NCBI RefSeq assembly: GCF_048544455.1
Contig: NC_133538.1
Coordinates: forward strand, 456,457,311 to 456,521,310
DNA from: Silene latifolia
Taxonomy: Eukaryota; Streptophyta; Magnoliopsida; Caryophyllales; Caryophyllaceae
Reading direction: 5' to 3'
Length of the DNA stretch: 64,000 nt
Both the position numbers and the translations under genes were made by a program. Below are positions 57,284-64,000 of the stretch, one piece after another. The notes beneath the pieces were generated by a model, which searched no databases, was not told the origin of the DNA, and saw only the letters and a list, made by a program, of their open reading frames with translations. The stretch's first letter is position 1. Every line of letters begins with the position of its first letter.

Positions 57284-60200
57284 GATAGGTTTTTGGAATG
57301 TTAGAGGACTAAATAAATGGAATAAGCAAGGTGATATTAGACGTTTCTTGCATGTGAATAATGTAGGGTTTTTTGGCCTTATAGAAACTAGGGTCAAATC
57401 CAGTAATATTAATAAAGTTCAGCAAGGGTTAGGTTCTCACTGGCAGTTCTTGAATAACAATGACATTTTGGAGAGAGGTAGAATCTGGGTTTTGTGGGAT
57501 GCCTCTCAATTTTCTGTGCTTGAACTTGGCAAGGAAATTCAGGTTGTGCATTTGAGAGTGACTCATTTGAGCTCTGGATTCAGTTGGGTTCACTCCTTGG
57601 TTTATGGCTGTAACAAAGATAGTGAAAGGGTTGATCTCTGGAACTCTCTGAAGCAGCTAAAGCAGAGTTTAGTGGATCCTTGGATAATTATGGGTGACTT
57701 CAATAATGTTCTTCACTCTGATGAACGAATTGGATCTCCTATAACCCAGGCTGAGGTTCAGGGTTTCCAGGATTGTGTTGATGAATGTGGGCTCTATGAT
57801 GTTGTGACTTCAGGTGTTTTTTTTACCTGGAATAACAAGCAGAAAGGTGTGGCTAGGGTGTTTAGTCGTATTCACAGGGTTATGGTTAATGATCAGTGGA
57901 TCCTTCAGGGCCCTTCTGGGACTGTTACTTTTCTTCCTGAGGGATTATATGATCATAGTCCCTGTCTTATGGAGTTATGGCATTCTTATCCCAGGCAGAA
58001 ATCTCGTTTTATGTATTTCAATATGTGGGGCAAAGATGACCGTTTACGAGTATTGTCCAATGAGGTTTGGGGTACTTCAGTATCTGGGTGTTTGAGTTAT
58101 CAGGTTGCAAGGAAGTTGAAGCTTCTGAAAGGTCCTCTTAAGAAATTGAATAGAGAAGGCTATGGGGACATTGTTACCTCTGCTCAGGTGGCTAAACTGT
58201 TTTTGGAGGATATCCAGGGGAAACTTCACCAGGACCCCACAAACATAATGCTCATGGCAGAGGAGAGGATTGCTTCTAAATCCTACGCCAAGACCTCATA
58301 TCTTGCTCAGAAAGCTAAAGCTCTATGGCTAAATAATGCAGATGAAAACACTCACTTCTTTCATAGTAACATTAAAGCTAGGAGAGCTATGAATAAAGTG
58401 CTTAGTATCCAGGATGTTAATGGCCAGATATGTGGTGAAACTGATACCATTGAACATGCTTTTTTGGATTATTATGAGAAACTCTTGGGTACTTTTGAAG
58501 ATGTGGTTAATGTTTGTGCTGGAGTAGTTAGGCAAGGCAAACTGGTTACCCCTGATCAGGCTGCTGCTATGTGTCTACCCATTACCAAGGAGGAGATTAA
58601 GGTTGCTTTGTTGTCCATTCCCAGTGACAAGGCTCCTGGCCCTGATGGGTACTCATCTGGTTTCTTCAAGGATGCTTTTAATGTTGTTGGTGATGAGGTG
58701 TGTGGTGCAGTTCAGGAATTTTTCAGGACTGGTAAGCTGTTAAAACAGTTTAGTGCCACCATCCTTACATTGATTCCTAAAAAAGATTGTCCTACCTCTG
58801 TGACTGATTATAGACCAATTGCGTGCTGCAATGTGATTTACAAGTGTATTACTAAGATCATTTGTAATAGAATTGCTAGCATCCTTGCTGAGCTTGTGAG
58901 TCTTAATCAGAGTGCTTTCCTTCAAGGGAGGGATATCATTGATAATATCATGATCTGTCAAGACCCAGTGAGACTCTATAACAGGAAGATTTGTTCTCCT
59001 AGGGTCCTGATGAAAGTTGACCTCAGGAAAGCATATGATTCCATTGAATGGCAGTTTGTTGAAGGGATGTTGGTTGCTTTGGAGTTTCCTAGGACTATGA
59101 TCAATTGGATCATGCAATGCCTCACTTCTCCTTATTATTCTCTAGCTCTTAATGGAAATCAATTTGGCTTTTTCAAAGGAAGGAAGGGGCTCAGACAAGG
59201 AGATCCTATGTCTCCTCTCTTATTTACCATCTGTCTTGAGTATTTTACCAGGATTCTCAGTGTAGTTACTCAAAGACCAGACTTTAGGTTTCATCCTATG
59301 TGCAGGAAGTTGGGGTTGAGTCACCTGGCCTTTGCAGATGATTTGCTCCTGTTTTGCAGAGGAGACCTAGCTTCTGTGAGAGTACTCATAAGAGCTGTCC
59401 TTTCTTTTTCTGAGGCTTCTGGCCTTCGTATGAATCAAGACAAGTCTGAGATGTATCTTCATGGCATTACACCTCTGGCTACTGAGGCAATTCTGTAGCT
59501 GTCTGGTTTTAAGATTGGCCAATTTCCCTTTAGATATCTTGGCATCCCAATCTCTTACAAGAGGCTCACTAATGCTGAATGTAGTCTTTTGGTGGAAAAA
59601 ATTGTGGCAAGGATAAGAAGTTGGGGGGCAAAAAAATTGAGTTATGCTGGAAGACTAGTTTTGGTAAGGGCAGTTCTTTCTCAACTTCACAGTTACTGGT
59701 CCAGGATCTTTCTCATACCTAAGGGTGTTCTGAGTCGAGTAGATGCAGTTTGCAGGAACTACTTATGGTCTGGTACTGATGCTTTTCATAAGGTTCCTGG
59801 AATTGCATGGGATACCTGCTGCTTGCCATGTGATAAGGGTGGACTTGGTATTAAGCATAGTCTTCTCTGGAACCTGGCAGTGTTGGGCAAGTATACTTGG
59901 TGGATTTCTCAGAAGAAGGACACCTTGTGGGTGAAATGGGTGCATCATCTCTATATAAAGCAAACTAACTCGTGGGATTACAAGGCTACCACTAACTCTA
60001 GTTGGACTTGGCGACAAGTTTGTAGAGTTAAAGATATTTTACAGTCTGGTTTCCTTCTCAATGGCTGGTTATCTAAGGGTTATGCATTGGGTGAGGTGTA
60101 TGACTGGCTGCTCAGGGATCATATGCAGGTCAGTTGGATGCCTTATGTATGGAATAGGCTATGTTTACCAAAAGTATGCTTCATCAATTGGGTCTATGTG

Positions 60201-60629
60201 CATCAAAAATTGTTGACTAAGGATAGACTCCTACGGTATGGGATCATTAGTGATGGGGTTTGTGATCTGTGTGGTGTCCAACAGGAGACTCAACAACATC
60301 TCTTTTTTTACTGTGCTTACAGTCAGAAATGTGTGCAGGAACTTCAGCAGTGGCTAGGATATGCATGTCAGAGAGAGCTTGTTAATTGGCTTATTAGCTG
60401 GAGATGCAGGTCCTTGCTGCAAAAGAAAGTTGTCATGGCTGCGTTTGCAACATTGGTATATCTTATTTGGTTCAATAGGAATACTGCACGGGTTGAGGGT
60501 GTGGTGCAGCATCCTCAGGCTGTTTTGTGTAAAATTCAGTGTGTTTTAAAGGGAAAGCTAGAAGCAATTGAAGCATGTAAGGGTCATAGGAAAGCGTTGT
60601 GTTGGTTGCAAAAATTAGAGTTAGTCTAA
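57276..60629 (+). pseudogene. LINE ORF2: endonuclease, reverse transcriptase, zf-RVT (one stop)
   Basis: The start ATG 57276 gives MDRIGFWNVRGLN. The AP-type endonuclease shows GLIETRV, YGCN, IIMGDFNNVL, FFTWNN and YDHSPC (57290-57970). RT motifs are SDKAPGPDGYSSGFF, LIPKKDCPTSVTDYRPIACC, KVDLRKAYDSIEW, LRQGDPMSPLLF and LAFADDLLLF (58620-59350). The C-terminus has the zf-RVT pattern FINWVYVHQKLLTKDRL then CDLC…ETQQHLFFYC (60180-60315). Total ~1,117 codons, a normal L1 length. A single TAG at 59496-59498 (probably from CAG) breaks an otherwise open frame. The endonuclease normally nicks the target and RT copies the LINE RNA there. Confidence 0.93.
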
Positions 60630-60863
60630 TTTCTTTTGAGTTGTATGTTGAGTTATGTGCTTGGTGTAATGTTCTTAATTATTAATACAAGTTTACATTT
60701 CACCAAAAAAAAAGAGAACAAAACAACTGACAAGAGGAGGGTGGCTGAAACTTTTAGTCAAATGAACAAGATCACACAATCCTACACACATTTAAACGTC
60801 AAACAGTAACAATTTCATGTTCATACATACAAACTTTAGGCATTAACAACCTCATATACATAC

Positions 60864-61510
60864 CTACATTTGTTGGCAATTATCACATCTTTACATATCT
60901 TTGCATTCTTGTCAATGATACAATTCCTTTCGAAGATAAAAGGACTGTCAGAAAACATGATTTTAATCAGAGAATATAATGTTGTTGATTGATAATAAAG
61001 TGTAATACCCGGAGCCTGTGATAACTAGAAACAACGGGTCAGGAGTTCAAACTTCATTCATCTAATCTTAACAAAGTCTTCAACTTTAGATGGGTATCCA
61101 TAATTTAACTGTTACGCCCCCCTCAATCACAAAATTTACAATTTTTCGCAATTTCCATGTACCTGATCTTTGTGTTTTGTCCAATCCTAATAGGAACCTT
61201 TCCCTCTGCCAGATGCGATGCAATCTCAGACTCAGTTTGGTAGAAGTCTGCTCCCATCATTAAGGTATCCTATGAAATGAAAAAATGTAACAGTTTTAAA
61301 CATAGCTCAGACAAAGTTTACTGAATCAACACTGAGAAAGGTTTTAACTTTTTAATTCAACTTTAAGACTCAAGATTCAACTGGTAACAGAACCTTAGAG
61401 TTTACCTTAAGCTCTACCCCAGAGTCAAGACACGTCCTTTCTCCCACGATGGAATGTTCAACTGTACATTCTCACAAGAAACATCCATGTGAAATGATGG
61501 CATCCTTGAT
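60864..61510 (-). pseudogene. Captured fragment of AGPase large-subunit gene (glucose-1-phosphate adenylyltransferase)
   Basis: Three minus-strand exons in correct order and phase. 61510-61406 encodes IKDAIISHGCFL, then ECTVEHSIVGERTCLDSGVE. 61269-61163 encodes [20 protein letters not shown], then [15 protein letters not shown]. 60926-60864 encodes NCIIDKNAKICKDVIIANK. Introns between them have GT/AG borders (GTAAAC…CATAG; GTACAT…GAAAG), and split codons match (AG|G for Arg). These strings are diagnostic for the left-handed beta-helix C-terminal part of plant AGPase, the ADP-glucose-forming enzyme of starch synthesis. A TGA replaces the usual Arg after CFL. Catalytic parts are absent. It lies inside the CACTA element at 54155-62480. 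Confidence 0.9.
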
Positions 61511-62220
61511 CTATATAGCCAAAAATAGTCTATTAGAAAATTACATCATCTTAATTTACAATATGATCAGTCCCATTATTTTAAGTATAACAAAGTTGAA
61601 ACTCCTTAGCTTGGAACGACATTATACACTAAATTTCGAAAATAATTAAGGAAAACCCCAAATTTCATTACAAAATTGATGGCAACTCAAAAAAGTCAAA
61701 ACTTTCATGTAAGAACACCATATATCAAGAACCTAATTAATATTAAACCAAATATGGATAAACTTTGTACTAACCAGAATGCAAGAAAAACAACAGTGGC
61801 ATTGAAACAAGTCGAAGGTAAATCAATCATACAAAATTAGAAGATGATATCGACAGATGTATATGACTACCAACCTACTAGTATATGTCTAAATTCCGCT
61901 AAAATTGAGACCGAAAACGGGATTAAAAGTAAGATAAATGATAGAAATTAGGGTTTTATTGTCGATGTTCTTTGACTGAAAGTTCTATAGTTGAAGCATA
62001 CCTTGAAAGAGTTGTGTAGAGGGGCAACTTAGAAGATGAAGATTGCTAGATAAATTGCTTACACTAGTTGGATTGAATTGCTTTTTTTGCCTTCATGTTT
62101 TCCTGAATTTAACTTCTGTGTATAATGAAAGTTCTAGGTTTAATGGGGGAAATAAGAGTTGGGTTTATTCTTGGTTACAACGAAAATTTCAAGCAAAGTG
62201 TTTTTGCGGTTTTTTTTGTT
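61511..62220. other. Right interior of the CACTA element, no assigned gene
   Basis: A+T-rich. 61511-61900 could be upstream intron of the captured AGPase fragment, but I see no further AGPase exon. On the minus strand near 62040-61995, CCCCTCTACACAACTCTTTC followed by AAGGTATGC looks like a leader exon with a splice donor. Subterminal repeats start at ~62220. Confidence 0.4.
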
Positions 62221-62480
62221 AACTAAAGGCGACAATAAGAGTGATATAATGGCAACAATTGTTCATTTCGTTGCTCTAAAATTAACATTGGGCGACAAGT
62301 ATAAATATTTGTTGCACAAAAACATATTTGGGCGACAAAAAAAAAAATTCGTCGCACAAAGGGTACGTTTTAGCAACAAAAATTGGTTTGTCGCCCATGT
62401 TAATATTACTGTGCGACGAGTTTGATATTTCTTGCCCATATTAGTCCGTGTTGTCGCCCAAACCAATTTTTTATGTAGTG

Positions 62481-63071
62481 AATGAACTGAAAAACCTAGG
62501 TAGGAAATTCAGTACTGAGGACATTGCTAGGAAGGTTCTTAGGAGCCTGACTAAGAAGGGGCGTGCTAAAGTCACATCAATGGAGGAATCACGAGATCTT
62601 GAAAACCTATCCTATCAAGAACTCATCAGTGCTCTTATGGCCCATGAAATTACTCTTAACAAGCATGACGCTAAACCAAGCCGTAATAAGAGTATGGCCT
62701 TAAAGAGCGAAGAAGTTGACTCTGAACTAGAGGATGAAACTGTTCTGTTTGCACGACGTTTCAAAAATAATATATTTCGAAACAAACAAACAAAATCATC
62801 CTACAACAACAACAACAAGTCATCCAACAAAAAGGTCACAGAATCAAAGTCATCTTTCGCAAATAGAGGTTGCTTCAAGTGTGGAGAATCTGGCCATATG
62901 ATCAAAGATTGTCCAACATGGGAGAAGATAAAGGACAAGACAAAACGTGAGAATACAAAGAGAGAATTCAAACAAGTTATGATGGCGTCGTGTTGGGGAG
63001 ACCTTGACTCAGAAGATGACGAGGAATCTGAAGACGACGAAGTGGCCAACCTTTTGTCTCAGCAGTGTTAG
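62481..63071 (+). pseudogene. Sirevirus gag, C-terminal core with zinc knuckle
   Basis: Continues the gag frame from 54154 (NELKNLGRKFSTEDIARKVL; SYQELISALMAHEITLN). The CCHC knuckle CFKCGESGHMIKDC is at ~62871-62912, followed by an acidic stretch (DLDSEDDEESEDDEVANL). A TAG at 63069 ends the frame; the next part is in other frames, so frameshifts follow. Confidence 0.88.
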
Positions 63072-64000
63072 TCTTGACCTAATCTCCGACAGCGACGATG
63101 AAGCACAAATTCTCACTCAACCTAAGGCTTTCTTGGAGAATCAGACGAAAATGACGATGAAGAGGTAAGTTATCTTGAGCTTAAAAAACGTGTTAAGAAA
63201 TTATCTAAAAGTGCCTCAATTGAATTCTTTGAACAATCTCTTGATAAGTGTCGCTAACAGGACTTGAAATTAAAAGATCTGAAGGAACAGTTAAATCGCG
63301 AAGAGAATCATACTCTCAAGCCAAAGCTAAGAAGTTGAAATCTAAGGTTATAGCTGAGAAAGCAACAACGTTAGATTCGACTATGGCTGAAAAGAAGGAA
63401 TTAGAGTCCAAAGTTATAGCTAATGAAGCTATAACTTCAGACCTAAAGCTTAACATCAAGCACCTTAAAGCCAAAGTTATAGCTAATGAAGCTATAACTT
63501 TAGAACTTAGAAAAGCCAGAGAACTTTTGGAAACTAAGGTCACATATGATGAAGCAGTGATCTTAGACCAAAAGAAAGAGATAGATTCTCTTTTGAAGCA
63601 ATTGAAGGAACCTAAGACCGATATGATCAATGTTAAGAAACAACACACCGATGTTGTGTTCATTCTTAACAAACGATTCCAAGACTTTCGTGATAATTTT
63701 AAAAAGGACAATGATGTAGATCACACGAAATGTCAAAGAGGAAATTAAAACCCTAAAAGACCTACTTCTACACGATAGAAAGGTCCATGATAAGTGGGAA
63801 GGTAGCACAAAAGTCCTAAACTTCCTAACCGAACAATCTGACAATAATATGAAGATGGGGTTAGGACATGAGTGCTACAGCCGTAGAGATTACTCTAAAT
63901 GCAAATCAACACCTTCGAATTTTGATTTTAGGAAAAGGAAGTATGTTGATCTTCCTGAATACTTGATTTGCAATTACTGTGGTCATACGGGTACATCCAA
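63072..64000 (+). pseudogene. Sirevirus gag C-terminal extension, coiled coil with 21-residue repeats
   Basis: After damaged sequence (63072-63247), the frame 63248-63748 encodes a Lys/Glu-rich coiled coil with four repeats starting KVIAEKATT, KVIANEAIT, KVIANEAIT and KVTYDEAVI, spaced 22, 21 and 21 residues (three heptads). A coiled-coil gag extension is known in Sireviruses. At the window end the sequence enters a second Cys/His motif, CNYCGHTG (~63971-63994). The start at 63248 is not a true initiation site. Confidence 0.72.

Larger units (their letters stand above)
56150..60712 (+). mobile_element. L1-type LINE, nearly intact, 5' truncated
   Basis: ORF1 and ORF2 are followed by a short 3' UTR and an A tail (~60704-60712). 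A 16-bp target duplication AGAGAACAAAACAACT lies at 56134-56149 and again at 60713-60728, immediately after the tail. Left of ORF1 there is no 5' UTR and no own ATG, so the copy is truncated at its 5' end, as usual for target-primed integration. It sits inside the CACTA element. Confidence 0.93.
54155..62480. mobile_element. CACTA element (8.3 kb) carrying captured gene fragments, a LINE and a MITE
   Basis: Left end CACTACAAGAAAAAAGG, right end the inverse of CACTACATAAAAAATTGG. Subterminal arrays of GGGCGACAA / TTTGTGCGACAA motifs lie at 54175-54480 and 62220-62460, in opposite orientation at the two ends. The flanking triplets are AAC (54152-54154) and AAT (62481-62483), a 3-bp duplication with one change. 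About 3.6 kb remains after removing the LINE and MITE. No TNP2 homology is visible, so it is non-autonomous. It carries AGPase exons (60864-61510) and possibly another gene (54765-55389). Confidence 0.9.
51983..64000 (+). mobile_element. Sirevirus (Ty1/copia) retrotransposon, 5' portion, split by a CACTA element
   Basis: 5' LTR, primer site, leader, and gag in two parts separated by the CACTA element 54155-62480, then a gag C-terminal extension running to the window edge. Pol lies beyond the window. It inserted in an Athila LTR (left flank ACGCA). Confidence 0.88.

Overview
This is a eudicot-type plant nuclear window made almost entirely of nested transposable elements. I found no intact host gene, no tRNA or rRNA gene and no CRISPR array. 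Plant origin follows from the element families: Ty3/gypsy Tat (dual RNase H, antisense accessory ORF), Athila and chromovirus; Ty1/copia including a Sirevirus; CACTA (En/Spm) elements with TNP2 transposase; an L1-type LINE with a zf-RVT tail; and primer sites matching plant initiator-Met and Lys(CUU) tRNAs. A palindrome (ACTCGATCGAGT) recurring in LTRs makes me suspect Caryophyllales, but that is a weak guess.

Layout. 1-100: end of a CACTA element. 101-1862: 3' end and LTR of an Athila-like element with five hairpin repeats. 1863-2798: CACTA transposase (TNP2) fragment. 2799-7696: Tat element A, cut by 7697-15546: Tat element B (LTR, PBS, gag-pro, pol, antisense accessory gene). 15547-19347: minus-strand copia 3' portion. 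19348-21940: minus-strand Tat element C (LTR and accessory gene). 21940-24350: minus-strand Athila-like LTR and 3' internal region. 24360-24543: another LTR end. 24544-24686: second TNP2 fragment. 24687-27857: minus-strand chromovirus. 27858-29071: CACTA end, copia LTR piece and unidentified sequence. 29072-42917: copia element E with both LTRs and CTTAT target-site duplications (TSDs), split by a 4.7-kb CACTA element. 43260-48570: old minus-strand copia D with a 2.8-kb solo LTR inside it. 48577-51982: Athila pol and LTR start. 51983 to the window end: a Sirevirus whose gag is split by an 8.3-kb CACTA element. That CACTA carries a LINE, a MITE and a captured, intron-containing fragment of a glucose-1-phosphate adenylyltransferase (AGPase) large-subunit gene.

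Main points. (1) The CACTA at 54155-62480 holds three collinear AGPase exons with introns, which indicates DNA-level gene capture. (2) Tat copies A and B share one in-frame stop between protease and reverse transcriptase. It reads TAG CAA TTA, the tobacco-mosaic-type leaky context, so it may be programmed readthrough rather than decay. (3) The Tat elements carry antisense, intron-containing accessory genes. (4) Both well-defined CACTA insertions lie inside copia coding sequence exactly at codon boundaries. Nearly all coding regions carry stops or frameshifts. Boundaries given with '~' in the evidence are estimates.
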